A stretch of 64,000 nt of DNA from Stomoxys calcitrans. Its lineage: Eukaryota; Arthropoda; Insecta; Diptera; Muscidae. A program made the translations under genes and the position numbers. Positions within the stretch are counted from its first letter, which is position 1, and each line of letters begins with the position of its first letter. The DNA is taken from assembly GCF_963082655.1 (NCBI RefSeq), contig NC_081554.1:54003998-54067997 (forward strand). The letters run 5' to 3'. The notes beneath the pieces are model-generated. The model was not told the DNA's origin. It searched no databases and worked only from the letters and a program-made list of their open reading frames with translations. Positions 10,230-20,975 of this stretch are shown piece after piece.

Positions 10230-10640
10230 GGTTAGAAAAACACGCCATGGCCGAAATTCGATAAGGTGAACACTATATGCCGCAGGACTTGAGCAAGATG
10301 ATTTGGATTGGATTACTACTTTAGTAGTGGCATCTTTCGAAGATAGTTGTCCACTTCAAGAAAGGAAATCATGCCAGCAAAAGCCTGAGATGACCGGGGA
10401 GGTTCGCAATGTCGGGAAAGAAGTCCTCAGGTCTCCATATGAAATCGGCAATATACTGAAACGTATACTACGATAGACTTAGGGAATACAATAAGATAAT
10501 CAGAGCGGGAAAGCATAGTTCCTGGAAGATTTTCTGCGATCAGATCGACAGCGTTATTGATGCAGCTAAGATGAAAACGTTTCTCTTGAAAACTGATAAC
10601 CAAACGGAGACATTGGTAGACGATACACTGTGGGATAGAA
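10230..10640 (+). mobile_element. LINE fragment: endonuclease-RT linker region
   Basis: The plus-strand translation with gaps includes ASFEDSCPLQERK and then, around 10475-10640, EYNKIIRAGKHSSWKIFCDQ followed by DAAKMKTFLLKT. This spelling (R-x-Y-x-x-x-I-R-x-x-K-x-x-S-W-x-x-F-C) is typical of the linker between endonuclease and RT in I/Jockey-type LINEs. No RT core follows. Confidence 0.6.
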
Positions 10641-11035
10641 TCGAAAAAACCTGAAAACGCTTTGAAAACGAAAATTTTTTTAAAATTTTTTTCACAAAAA
10701 TCCCCAAAATACCCATTTCGGACAAAGATGATTTAAAAATCATCGTTGTTAAGTGAATTGGGTGCGGAGGCTACAAATACTGTTTGGACCAAAACACTTT
10801 TTTCATGTGTTTAGGGGACTGATGAAGTAAAAAAACTTAATCCAAATTTTTTCATAAAGAATGCCTATTTTGCAGTTCATATAACACCCGTTTAGATTGA
10901 CATATCTTCCTCACATATCCTCAACATGTCCTCTTTATGAAACTTAAAGTATTCAATCAACATTTTTCAATAGCGACTAATAAATTTTTTTGACCACAAT
11001 ACGCAAAAAAGTCCAGTTTTTCACGTTATACTCTA
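10641..11035. other. AT-rich unassigned DNA
   Basis: No recognisable content. Long A and T runs predominate. Confidence 0.5.
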
Positions 11036-11165
11036 AACAGACTCACTTAGACTATTTTAGACCGCTGTGATATTACAGAAGCGACAAATCAGGCGGTTGG
11101 GATCGAACTCACGATTGGTTTGGCGAGCATGCCATCAACTCGGCTACACAACTCGGCTACTACGA
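11036..11165 (-). mobile_element. SINE2 copy, minus strand
   Basis: The reverse complement reads GTAGCCGAGTTGATGGCATG (box A), GTGAGTTCGATCCCAACC (box B), then CTGTAATATCACAGCGGTCT and the tail TAGTCTAAGTGAGTCTG. An extra GTAGCCGAGTTGTGTAGCCG at the 5' edge is a small duplication of box A. Confidence 0.7.
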
Positions 11166-11484
11166 CGGCTGGAGATTAACGCCTTTTCTGAGTATGACAA
11201 AATCCGTATCGTTTGGGTGCTGGGCCATAGGGGCCATTAAAGGGCAACGAGTAGGCGGACGACTTAACTGTGAGAGCTAGAACCTGTCCTCCAAGGTGAC
11301 GCAGCGCGATCCAAGCCAGTGGGCGACGATCGCGCCCGTTATAGTGTGGGAGAGTGAAACGGCTGGAAAAGCGACGAAAATGCAACAGGCTAAAGTTCTT
11401 GCGAAACGCTTTCAATGGAAGTCAGATGCTGGCGGCCATACGAGGATAAGCTTAGCAGTAGAAAAAGGTCACATCAATAGAAAC
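11166..11484 (+). mobile_element. LINE family B copy 2: RNase H fragment
   Basis: GAGATTAACGCCTTTTCTGA, then ATCCGTATCGTTTGGGTGCT, parallels the INAFSEDGTIRIVW..GH segment of the other B copies. A decayed GNExADDL-like region and the S/ETxGKATKMQQ region follow. It ends where the tandem-core element starts at 11485. Confidence 0.65.
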
Positions 11485-12723
11485 AAGTAAAAAGGCGTTA
11501 AGTTCGGCCGGGCTGAACTTTGGATACACACCACCTCGGGTATATATGTTAAACAACTTTCGTCAAAATCCGGTGAAAAATGCATACGTAATGCCCCATA
11601 GCAGCTATATCGAAATATCTTCCGATTTGGACCAAATACTTATAAGTATAAGTCATTTTTCAATTGCGTATAACAAAATATTGGTCTTTTAAGTAGCTAT
11701 ATCTAAAATTAAACCGATTTGAACCATGCACTAAACGGATGTCGAAATGCTTAGCATAAGTCACTGTGTAAAATTTAAGTGAAATCGGATTATAAATGCG
11801 ACTTTATGGGATCAAGACTATAAATCGGGATATCGGTCTATATGGCAGACCTGGACGGATCTAGATCAAACTTTCAAAGGATATCGAAGGGACTAACACA
11901 ACTCACCGTCCCAAATTTCGGCGTCATCGGACAATAAACGCGCTTTTTATGACCTCAAAACCTTAGATCGAGAGATTGGGCTATATGGCAGCTATATCCA
12001 AATCTGAACCGATCTGTGCTCTATTGCAGAAGTATGTCGAAGGGCTTAATTTAACCCACTGTCCCTAATTTCGGCCACATCGGACAATAAATGCGCCTTT
12101 TATGGGCCCAAAACCTTTAATCGAGAGATCGGTCTATATGGCAGCTATATCCAAATCTGGACCGATCTGACCCCAATAGACAAGGGATGTCTAAGGGCTT
12201 ATCACAACTCACTGTCCCAAATTTCAGCAAAATCGGATAATAAATGTGGCTTTTATGGGCCTAGGACCCTAAATCGTAGGATCGGTCTATATGGCAGCTA
12301 TATCCAAATCTGGACCAATCTGGGCCAAATTGACGAAGGATGTCGAGGGGCCTAACATAACTCACTCTCCCAAATTTCAGCAAAATCGGATAATAAATGT
12401 GGCTTTTATGGGCCTAAGACCCTAAATCGGCGGATCGGTCTTATGGGCGCTATATCAAGATATAGTCCGATATAGCCCATCTTCGAACTTAACCTGCTTA
12501 TGGACAAAAAAAGAATCTGTGCAAAGTTTCAGCTCAATATCTCTATTTTTGAAGACTGTAGCGTGATTTCAACAGACAGACGGACAGACGGACGGACATG
12601 TCTAGATCGTCTTAGATTTTTACGCTGATCAAGAATATATATACTTTAAATGGATATTTCGATGTGTTGCAAACGGAATGTCAAACTGAATATACCCCCA
12701 TCCTTCGGTGGTGGGTATAAAAA
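11485..12723. mobile_element. Tandem-core non-coding element, copy 1 (about 1.24 kb)
   Basis: Starts AAGTAAAAAGGCGTTAAG with the hairpin TTCGGCCGGGCTGAAC and ACCACCTCGGGTATATATG. It ends CCATCCTTCGGTGGTGGGTA followed by TAAAAA. The ends share the inverted core TACCCACCACC/GGTGGTGGGTA, weakly kept at this copy's left end. The core is about five diverged repeats of roughly 150 bp, each containing a version of CGGTCTATATGGCAGCTATA and CAACTCACTGTCCCAAATTT. No coding capacity is seen. Three copies in one window show a dispersed, non-autonomous family. Its class (Helitron-like, foldback or other) cannot be settled here. Confidence 0.8.
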
Positions 12724-12849
12724 CCATTCCTTGTGTGAATTCTGTGAATCACTGGAGAACATGAGAGTTACAGGCATGCTCAGTAGATAGGTTGAAAAGA
12801 GAATGCATATATTAATCCCACCCATGCCACTATGGACATACATCTAAGC

Positions 12850-13740
12850 CAGTTATCGATTGGTTTTGCGCTCTAAAAACTAAAAGGTAACCTCGAAAAA
12901 GAAGATTGTAAATTAGGAATTGCGTGTACTAACAAAATCTTTAATTATTTTCCATACCTCTCCCGACCTACATAACCAAGTCTGGTATCGTGTCCGCACC
13001 TAAGTACCGGTGTCTGTTTGCGGCGAAAGCCGGGCAATGACATAGGAAATTCTCCAACGACTCATCATCTTCGCCACATGCCTTACACATGCTATCACTT
13101 GCCGCGCTGATTTTGCACAAGTGAGCTTGTAGTCTTATGTGTCCCGTTATGACACCAAAAGTTATACTGACCTCCTTTTTACTTCCATTCAGCAATAGCC
13201 TCGTCCTCTCATGATCCGGATTACCCCATAGGATTTTCGCCGTCCTACCGACTCGCTTTTGCAAAGTTTTACAAGCGCTTTTGTCGCTCACGCCCTTTAA
13301 TCGGACTGTGTCGACCCGAAAGGCTTAGAGCTAACCAAGTTTATCGGCGGCAGTTCTCTGGCCTTTACTGCCAAAACACCTGCCCTTTCATTCCCTCTTA
13401 CTTTTTTATGACCCGACACCCAAACAATGCGGATTGTGGCATCCTCAGAGAAGGCGTTAATCTCCTTCTTACACTGCAAAACTATTCGTGACCTTACCGC
13501 CCTGGTTTTTATTGTCCTTATGGCAATTTTAGTGTCGGGTGTTCTACAGTCGAGTGTTCACACTCGACGTTAGCACCACACCACTTCACGCATTCCATGA
13601 TAGCCCGGATCTCCGCCTGCAGGACCGTATTATGGTCAGGCAGTCTAAAGCAGATCTCAGTCCCTGGGTTTTCAATATAGACCCCCAGTTCCACTCTGTC
13701 CCCTAGCTTTGATCCATCCGTCAAGCTCAGCAAAGTAATG
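12850..13740 (-). mobile_element. LINE family B copy 3: RNase H plus zinc-knuckle C-terminus
   Basis: On the minus strand: LTDGSKLGD with the first RNase H Asp and AEIRAIMECVKWCGA with the Glu (13518-13733); QCKKEINAFSEDATIRIVW and GNERAGVLAVKARE (13297-13479); then TAKILWGNPDHERTRLLLNG and MCKACGEDDESLENFLCHCP with HRYLGADTIPD (12968-13291). The parts lie in different frames, so the copy is broken. A 3' UTR resembling copy 1 (GCGCTCTAAAAACTAAAAG) lies at about 12868-12890. Confidence 0.85.
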
Positions 13741-14173
13741 AAAAAGTATCACTCGAGCTCCACCTATAAAAAAAGGGATGTCTGCACCTCGTCAAGCTTT
13801 TTACCTTACAAATTCCTGGTGCCGGATAGTGTTATACCAAGGATGCTACAAAACGCGGAGAGCTTAATTTACCAGTGGCTGGTGCCCACTTATTGAGCTG
13901 GAGGTAAATAAGTGTGATGCTCATAGACAAGGCTGGATAACGTTATACCAATAGGGCTATCATCATATCCGCTAGACATGTAATGTAATAAAGCGTCTGA
14001 AATCTTGCTACCATTATCGAAAAAGAAAAGAAGACTGTTGAATATATTCCATGATCTGCGCTGATGAAACAAAGACTTTAAGGACTGGGTCGTCTATTCC
14101 TTCATGGCCATATTGAAATAGCTGCCTTCACTCGGATGATGTGGTTTTCAAAACGGTATGTTAACACCGTGCA
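13741..14173. other. Unassigned DNA
   Basis: Nothing recognised between the LINE B copy and the following SINE1. Confidence 0.5.
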
Positions 14174-14460
14174 GGCCACCGTAGCGCAGAGGTTAGCATG
14201 TCCGCCCATGATGCTGAACGCCTGGGTTCGAATCCTGGCGAGACCATCAGAAAAATTTTCATCGATGGTTTTTCCCTCCTAATACTGGTAACATTTGTGA
14301 GATACAATGCCATGTAGAACTTCTCTCCAAAGAGGTGTCGCACTGCGGCACGCCGTTCGAACTTGGCTATAAAAAGGAGGCCCCTTATCATTGGACTGCA
14401 CTCATTTGATATTTTAGAAGTTTGCCCCTGTTCTTTAGTGGAATGTTCATGGGAAAATTT
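14174..14460 (+). mobile_element. SINE1 copy, near complete
   Basis: One of the best copies of the family. It has a tRNA-like head with box A and box B, a body (AACATTTGTGAGATACAATG, GTCGCACTGCGGCACGCCG, GGCTATAAAAAGGAGGCCCC) and a 3' part ending TTTAGTGGAATGTTCATGGG. It reads as a Pol III-type tRNA-derived SINE whose 3' part is not tRNA-related. No clear target duplication was found. Confidence 0.85.
14182..14235 (+). promoter_or_regulatory. Internal Pol III-type promoter (A and B boxes) of SINE1
   Basis: Box A-like TAGCGCAGAGGTTAGCATG at 14182-14200 and box B GGTTCGAATCC at 14225-14235. Spacing and sequence match the tRNA internal promoter pattern. Activity is inferred only from the match. 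Confidence 0.75.
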
Positions 14461-14482
14461 GTTTATATTAACAAAAATTGTA

Positions 14483-14720
14483 TTGGGTCGCCCAAAAAGT
14501 AATTGCGGATTTTTTAAAAGAATGTAAATGCATTTTTAATAAAACTTCGAATGAACTTTAATCAAATATACTTCTTTTACACTTTTTTTTCTAAAGCAAG
14601 CTAAAAGTAACAGCTGATAACTGATAGAAGAAAGAATGCAATTACAGAGTCACAAGCTGTGAGAAAATTTGTCAACGCCGACTATATGAAAAATCCGCAA
14701 TTACTTTTTGGGCAACTCAA
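14483..14720 (-). mobile_element. mariner-type MITE, 238 bp, copy 1
   Basis: Terminal inverted repeats of about 30 bp (TTGGGTCGCCCAAAAAGTAA and its complement ending TTTTTGGGCAACTCAA) are flanked by TA at 14481-14482 and 14721-14722. The interior (CAGCTGATAACTGATAGAAG, CACAAGCTGTGAGAAAATTT) is non-coding and matches the copies at 18265 and 22418 in the opposite orientation. Confidence 0.9.
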
Positions 14721-14842
14721 TAGTACTTTGGGTTTATAGCCACCATGTGAAACAACCAACCTAGCCTTGGGCTCAATGAGGTATTAGAGGCTGCTGCAGT
14801 TCAATATGATCCATGCATGTCTTCGGTTCCTTCATAAATGTA

Positions 14843-15140
14843 AATTTGCCCATGAACATTCCATAAACAACAGAGGCAAACTTCTCACATATCTTTGAGT
14901 TATATCCGATTCAAGTTTAAGCTCAATGATAAGGGGCCTCCTTTTTATAAACGGGTCCGAACGGCATGCGGCACCTCTTTGCAGAGAAGTTCTTACATGG
15001 CAAAGTGCCTCACAAATATCGCCAGCATTAAGAGGGGATAACCGCTGCTAAAAATTTTTTTTTAAGTTCTCGTCAGGATTCGAACCCAGGCGTTCAGCGT
15101 CAAAGGCGGGTATGCTAATCTCTGCGCTACGGTGACCTCA
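14843..15140 (-). mobile_element. SINE1 copy, minus strand, near complete
   Basis: The tail (GCCCATGAACATTCCAT) lies at the low-coordinate end. The body reads GATAAGGGGCCTCCTTTTTA and GCGGCACCTCTTTGC. The head, reverse-complemented, shows GAACGCCTGGGTTCGAATCC (box B) and CCGTAGCGCAGAGATTAGCA (box A) at about 15080-15138. Confidence 0.85.
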
Positions 15141-16599
15141 GTTCTTTTTTTTTCCTTCTTATTTTCGTGGATTTCGGGATTTCTGTCCCATTGCATGTAT
15201 GAATTCAAAATCTTAAGGATTTTTTGGACCCCTTGGGCTTGCCATTGATCGAGAAGGAATGTCTTCCTCCCTTATGATACATAATTTGGAATCTAAACAA
15301 AAACACCTGCTATGCTCTAAAGTCCTTATACTTGGCTTGGCACCAAATTACAAGAAACAAAACACTCTCCAATTCAAAATCTTCTCCACATCATGTTAAA
15401 GAATTCTCTGCCTGGCAGTGTTGATGATACCTTTAACAATGACACCTTAAAAGGATTTTTGTAATTTGAGGTGACAATGAACGACAATATTTAATTTATG
15501 TCTCGTATTGAAGCGGCGGCAAATGAAATGAAACGAACGCGAAATAGAAACAACAACCAATTGTTGTTGATGTTGCGCTGTCTATGCAGTAAGCAGCTCA
15601 GTTTTGTCGCTCTTAGCTACACAGACGATTAAGGTAACATGTTTAAAGGCCATGGATGGATGAATCGTCGTCACCTTCAGCCTTCGAATGTAATGGGTTC
15701 GATAAAAGTGCCGATCTTGGCATCCCTTTACGTGCAAAGTGTTGTGCTCTATCGGCTGTGGCATTTTTTTTTTGAAAGGCTTCTTGATGTGTGACATGTT
15801 ACTCGCATCAAAACACGGACAATGTTTTTCGTTCAACCAATTTTTTTTTTCACCCATGATGATATTGGAATTGGTGATCTCTTCTTTTAAGCCTTTGGTT
15901 TACACTTAAAGAAATGGCAGGAGAATATGCATGTTAATTTCAAGCAGTGCTCATTTCGAAGATTTTTACAGCCTCAGCTGATATTTGACTTTAAGATGAT
16001 TATGTACTTGAATATGTTAAGAATTTACAAGAAATGTAAAGAAAATAAAATTTTTTCCAGTGTAGCATACAAGATTTTTTATTTCTTCCTATTTTCCTGG
16101 TGTTTATCTGTTGGCCTTTGAAATGCACATGATGTGTCATTAACGCGCTTTTTGGAATTTTGTTGACGTGCCACGGATGTGCAATGAGGAGATGAGGAAG
16201 GAAATCAGAGAAGTGTTTAGAAATGTGATTTGGCTCCAATGAAACGTGCCACCTCAGTAATCAACGAAATGGGTATGAAAATTGGGGTACAAAACTCTAG
16301 ACGAGATATATTGCTGCTCTTCTTTGCTTCACCAAAAGTACGATCTATCGTGTTTGCGGCCTAGGCAAGGGAATTTCTTTGTGTGACAGTAGGTTAAGCA
16401 AGGCTTGAACCTTCGAACAACGAGTTTCCCTAGTTGCTCGCAAACAGCTCCCCGGGAGTTAGTGACTGTAAGTAAAAAGGGCCAAATTTATTTTTGGATG
16501 AAGCTGAGTGGTGGCTCCTGAGTCTGGGAACACCGGGACAAAAGCTGACTTCATAGGATGCGGAGATGTAACTGAATCACGACGAGACGAATCATGAGG
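15141..16599. other. Unassigned, probably unique DNA
   Basis: No element or domain recognised. The longest frames (15582-15857 minus, 16000-16239 minus) carry no recognisable features. Confidence 0.5.
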
Positions 16600-16940
16600 A
16601 AGGAGTGGGGGCTTAGGCCGTGGACAGTAGACAGGATGTTTTCATTATTGCTAGACTTGGCATCGTCTGGTGTGGCATCGGGCTCTAAACAAATGTGCCC
16701 TCCCTAAGACGATCGAGAAGGTACAGGGGCAAGGAGAAGTGCCCTGAGAGAGGCGTTGAATTAAATTCCCGATCTTCGGCCTTGCACCTGTTTGTTGGAT
16801 GTGAGCAACGAAGATCGCCCTTTGACTAAGGAAGTCAAGCAGCACAAATATTGGGCATTCACTGAATCTGAAATAGAGATGCGAAGTGGCTGGAATAGAG
16901 CTGCGAAGTGACGGTATACTCCAAGCAGCGCGACTGACTA
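16600..16940 (+). mobile_element. LINE fragment: RT thumb region (same family as 25210-25965)
   Basis: Frameshifted plus-strand translation gives KTIEKVQGQGE, ALN-I-DL-P-like and TKIAL-LRKSSSTNIGHSL segments. These parallel the KLEKVQGIAAMLISGA... AILNVRSVYLYVG order of the fragment at 25210-25965. The right end is cut by the mariner insertion at 16943. Confidence 0.5.
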
Positions 16941-16942
16941 TA

Positions 16943-17290
16943 CGAGGGTTTCCCCTTATATTTCGGGTTGGATAACCCTTGTGTTGCAATTTGCCAACTC
17001 ACATCTATATCGTCAAGCTTGACATCTTTGAGGTTATACGTACTCTGGGCGTAAATAAAATTTTCATCTCGCCCAAAAAATGGAATTAAATCGTGAACAT
17101 TTTGGTGGGATTATTGTTTACAACTCAAAAAAGGCTTGTGTCGATTGGTCGAAAGAAATGCTCTAAAAATACGAAACAACTGCTGTCAAAGTTTTTCGAC
17201 ACCGTAAGCAGCGGTTGATGCATTCAGAATGCATGTTTTGGAGATACATCAATCAGGGTGGCAAAAGTTCTTCGACAGTTGGTTCCTATA
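16943..17290 (+). mobile_element. mariner remnant with two internal deletions
   Basis: The left end CGAGGGTTTCCCCTTATATT follows TA (16941-16942). After the 5' UTR the transposase start reads MELNREHFGGIIVYN. It then jumps to KKACVDWSKEML (normally near the first catalytic Asp region) and jumps again to a C-terminal VFRHRKQRLMHSECMFWRY stretch. All three catalytic Asp positions lie in deleted or damaged sequence. The right end is missing. Compare the longer copy at 30549. Confidence 0.8.
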
Positions 17291-17392
17291 ATAAGGGAGT
17301 TCTTTCTTGTTGACAGGTTGGACTTCTTTTCCCCGAAAAAGGATCTCTGGGTTTGGATAAACCCGACCTTGCTGGGAACTTCTGTGGAGAAC

Positions 17393-17436
17393 AATAAGCA
17401 AATTTGCCCCTGAACATTCCATTAAGGAATAAGGGC
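17393..17436 (-). mobile_element. SINE1 3' tail fragment
   Basis: GCAAATTTGCCCCTGAACAT followed by TCCATTAAGGAATAAGGGCA is the reverse complement of the SINE1 terminus. The surrounding 17291-17590 is otherwise unassigned. Confidence 0.6.
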
Positions 17437-17589
17437 AAAGGGGGACATGAATTCGTTGAATCAGGGCTTCTAGACGATTGTTGCGTCTTTCATGTGGATG
17501 TTGATGCGACAGCCGCCGCCTGCTAAGACTGTCACGATACACTTGAGTGGATAGTCAGTCGGCGCTGAAGGCTCTAGCGTCATGCCATG

Positions 17590-18128
17590 GAAGGTCGAGA
17601 TGGGTTAGGTGATTCATAGAGCTTCAAATCATGGGAGAGCTTGTCAGGCTCTGCTGGGTCCCAGCAGGCTACAAACTGGTGGCGGGGAACGAAGCGGTCG
17701 ACGAGCTGGCCATGATTGTATCGTTCTTGAGCGCCGATTTTGTTACTGAATCAGTCCTTCGCTGTGCCAGATTTTTGGCAAAGTACACGCCTTCTATGAT
17801 GACCCCACGAGCTTCTATGATGAGGCGTTAGCTGTTTTTGTATTGCAGGGTTTCAAAGGCCTGGTGATCGAGTATTTCGCGGAAGAACGTCGCTTATCCT
17901 GGGCATGAGGAAGCATGACTACGGGCTGCTGATAAAAGTCCTGATAGGTAATTTCAATATCAGGTATTTGGACTTAGGCTGTACGCAAAGAGAGGTGGAC
18001 TTCTGCCAGGTGTGCGAGGAGGAGTTGGAGACTGCCGGGCACCTTTGGTGTCACTGCCCCGCAATGACAATAAGAAGACACAGGATGATGGGTGAAAACA
18101 TTTTTCCATGCCTGAATTCCCTTAAGGG
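17590..18128 (+). mobile_element. LINE family C copy 1: RNase H end and C-terminal zinc knuckle
   Basis: Plus strand: LCWVPAGYKLVAGNEAVDELA (17640-17715) matches the RNase H C-terminal WVPGHxGxxGNExADELA motif. Then MRKHDYGLLIKVLIGNFNIR and CQVCEEELETAGHLWCHCP (17905-18070), a C-x2-C-x-H-x-C type module, precede HRMMGENIFPCLNSL. The SINE1 insertion at 18129 ends the open stretch. Confidence 0.8.
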
Positions 18129-18262
18129 AGGCCATCGTAGTGCAGAGGTTAGCATGTGCGCCCATGACGCTAAACGCCTGGGTTCGAATCCTGGCAAGAT
18201 CATCAGAAAAGGTTTTCAGCGGTGGTTATCCCCTTCCAATGCTGCCAACATTTGTGAGATAC
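18129..18262 (+). mobile_element. SINE1 5' part, cut by a MITE
   Basis: Head GTAGTGCAGAGGTTAGCATG (box A) and CTGGGTTCGAATCCTGG (box B), then the body to AACATTTGTGAGATAC, where the MITE begins at its TA site. In other SINE1 copies the body continues TATGCCATG. Here it does not resume after the MITE, so the 3' half is lost. Confidence 0.8.
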
Positions 18263-18264
18263 TA

Positions 18265-18465
18265 TTGGGTTGGATTTTTCATATAGTCGGCGTTGAAAAA
18301 TTTTTTCACAGCTTGTGACTGTGTTATTGCATTCTTTCTTCTATCAGTTATTAGCTGTTACTTTTAGTATAAAAAAGTATATTTGATTAAAGTTCATTCT
18401 AAGTTTTATTAAAAATGCATTTACTTTCTTTTAAAAAATCCGCAATTACTTTTTGGGCAACCCAA
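18265..18465 (+). mobile_element. mariner-type MITE, 201 bp, copy 2 (left repeat damaged)
   Basis: TA at 18263-18264 and 18466-18467. The right terminal repeat (AATTACTTTTTGGGCAACCC) is intact. The left repeat has a deletion that joins TTGGGTTG to GATTTTTCATATAGTCGG. The interior is the same as at 22418. Confidence 0.85.
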
Positions 18466-18469
18466 TATA

Positions 18470-19220
18470 CGATATACGTGGACTACCCACTTCCCAGGAA
18501 AAGGTTACTCAAACTACCCGTTTCCAAGGAAATGGTTACTAAGTAACCATTCCCTTACCCAAAATATCCGAAAAATTATAAATACCCAGCTTTTGGGTAT
18601 AAATGGGTAAATATGCGGTTATTTGCCCATTTTACCAGGTATGGGTATTTACCCATTGCCCATCTCTAGCAAAGAGTACTAAAACTAACCTTTCTTAAGG
18701 TAAAGAGTACTAAAACTACCCTTTCTTAAAGAAATGGGTACTAAAACTGTCCTGTCCTAGTGGAATGGGTACAAAAATGAATGGTTACAAAAACAAATCT
18801 ATCTTAAGGGAAAGGGTACTTAAACTACCCGTTTCCAAGGGAAAATTACCCGTTTTCAAGGGAAAGGATTCTTAAACTACCCGTTACCAAGTGAAAGCTA
18901 CTTAAACTACCCTTTTTTTAGTGTTTACTAAAACTACCTTCTCTCAAAAGAGTGGGTACTAAAAAAAACTTTCCCAAGGGAATGGGAACTAAAATTACCC
19001 ATTACTAAGGAAAAGGTGAGTAACTTCCTGTTGCCAAAGAAAATGCAACAAAACTTCTAAGGGATTCAGTACTAAAAGTACCCTTCCTAAGGGATGGGTT
19101 GCTAAAAGTATTCTTTCTCTAGAGATTGGGTACTAATAGTACCCTTCCCAAGGGATTGGGTACTAAAAGTACACTTTCCCGAGGGAATGGATTTATAGGT
19201 ACCAAAAAGGAAAAAAAAAC
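18470..19220. repeat. Degenerate minisatellite, unit about 31 bp
   Basis: Repeats of the type GGGTACTAAAACTACCCTTT followed by a variable (C/T)TTAAGGGAA part, spaced about 29-32 bp with many substitutions and indels. The array is interrupted at 19221 by a tandem-core element and reappears briefly at 20919-20975. Confidence 0.75.
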
Positions 19221-20918
19221 AAGTAAAAAGGCGTTAAGTTCCGGCAGGGCCGAACTTTGGATACTCACCACCTCGAGTATATATGTAAACCACCTTTCAT
19301 CAAAATCCGGTGAAAATTTCATACCTTATGTCCCATAGCAGTTATTACGAAATATGATCCGATTTGGACCAAATACTAATAAGTACAAGTCATTGTTTAA
19401 TTGTGTGAAACAAAATATTGGTCTTTTTAGTAGCTATACCTAAAAATAAACCGATCTGAACCATATACAACATGGATGTCGAAAACCTTTACATATGTTA
19501 ATGTGTCGAATTTCAGTTAAATCGGACTATAAATGCTCCTTTTTTGGGACCAAGACTTTAAATCGATCTATATGGCAGCTATATGCAAATCTTAATCGAT
19601 CTAGACCAAATTGCAGAAATATGTGGAGGCGCTTAACTTAACCCTCGGTCCCAAATTTCGGCGACATCGGACAATAAATGCGCCTTTTTTGGGCCCAAAA
19701 CCTTAAATAGAGGGATCGGTCTATATGGCAGCTATATCCAAATCTGGACCGATCCAGGCCAAATTAAAGAAGGATGTCGAAAGGCCTAACACAACTCACT
19801 GTCCCAAATTTCAGCAAAATCGGACAATATATGTGACTTTTATGGGCCTAAGATCCTAAATGGGAGGATCGGTCTATATGGCAGCTACATCCAAATCTGG
19901 ACGAATATGAGCCAAATTGACGAAGGATGTTGAAAGGCGTAACACATCTCACTGTCCCAAATTTCAGCAAAATTGGATAATAAATGGGTCTTTTATGGGC
20001 CTATGACTCTAAATGGGAGGATTGGTTTATATGGCAGCTATATCGAAATCTGGACGGATATGAGCCAAATTGACGAAGGATGTTGAAAGGCGTAACACAT
20101 CTCACTGTCCCAAATTTCAGCAAAATTAGATAATAAATGGGCCTTTTATGGGCCTAAGACCCTAAATCGTAGGATCGATCTATATGGCAGCTATATCCAA
20201 ATCTGGACCGATCCAGGCCAAATTAAAGAAGGATGTCGAAAGGCCTCACACAACTAACTGTCCCAAATTTCAGCAAAATCGAATAATAAATGTGGCTTTT
20301 ATTGGCCTAAGACCCTAAATCGGTCTATATGTCAGCTATAAGCCAAATTTGGACCGATCTAGGCCAAATTGAAGAAGGATGTCGAAGGGGCTAGCACAAC
20401 TCACTATCCTAAATTTCAGCAAAAAATTGATAAAAAATGTGGCTTTTATTGGCCTAAGACCCTAAATCGGTGGATCGGTCTATATGTCAGCTATGGACCA
20501 AATCTGGACCAATCTGGGCCAAATTGAAGAAAGATGTCGAAGGGGCTAGCACAACTCAGTGTCCTAAATTTCAGCAAAAAATGGATAAAAAATGTGGCTT
20601 TTATTGGCCTAAGACCCTAAATCGGCAGATCGGTCTATATGTGGGCTATATCAAGATATAGTCCGATATAGCCCATCTTCGAACTTAACCTGCGTATGGA
20701 CAAAAAAAAAAAAGAATCTATGCAAAGTTTCAGCTCAATATCTCTATTTTTGAAATCTGTAGCGTATTTCAACAGACAGACGGACGGATATGTCTAGATC
20801 GTCTTAGATCTTTACGCTGATCAAGAATATATATACATTATAGGGTCGGAAATGGATATTTCGATGTGTTGCAAACGGAACGAAAAATACCCCCATCCTT
20901 CGGTGGTGGGTATAAAAA
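19221..20918. mobile_element. Tandem-core non-coding element, copy 2 (about 1.70 kb)
   Basis: Same ends as copy 1: AAGTAAAAAGGCGTTAAG, hairpin CCGGCAGGGCCGAAC, and an end CCATCCTTCGGTGGTGGGTA. The core has about eight repeats of roughly 152 bp. It lies inside the 31-bp minisatellite. Frames such as 20470-20661 are read-through of the repeats, not genes. Confidence 0.85.
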
Positions 20919-20975
20919 GTAAAACCATCCTTTTTTTAAGGGAAGGATGCCCTTACTACCCTTTTCTATGTCATC
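20919..20975. repeat. Minisatellite resumes after the inserted element
   Basis: AAAACCATCCTTTTTTTAAG then GGATGCCCTTACTACCCTTT resembles the unit of 18470-19220. Confidence 0.55.

Noticed and set aside
14174..14245. A functional tRNA gene
   Set aside because: The A and B boxes are good, but the cloverleaf stems are poor and the same head precedes the same long body at several sites, so it is a SINE.
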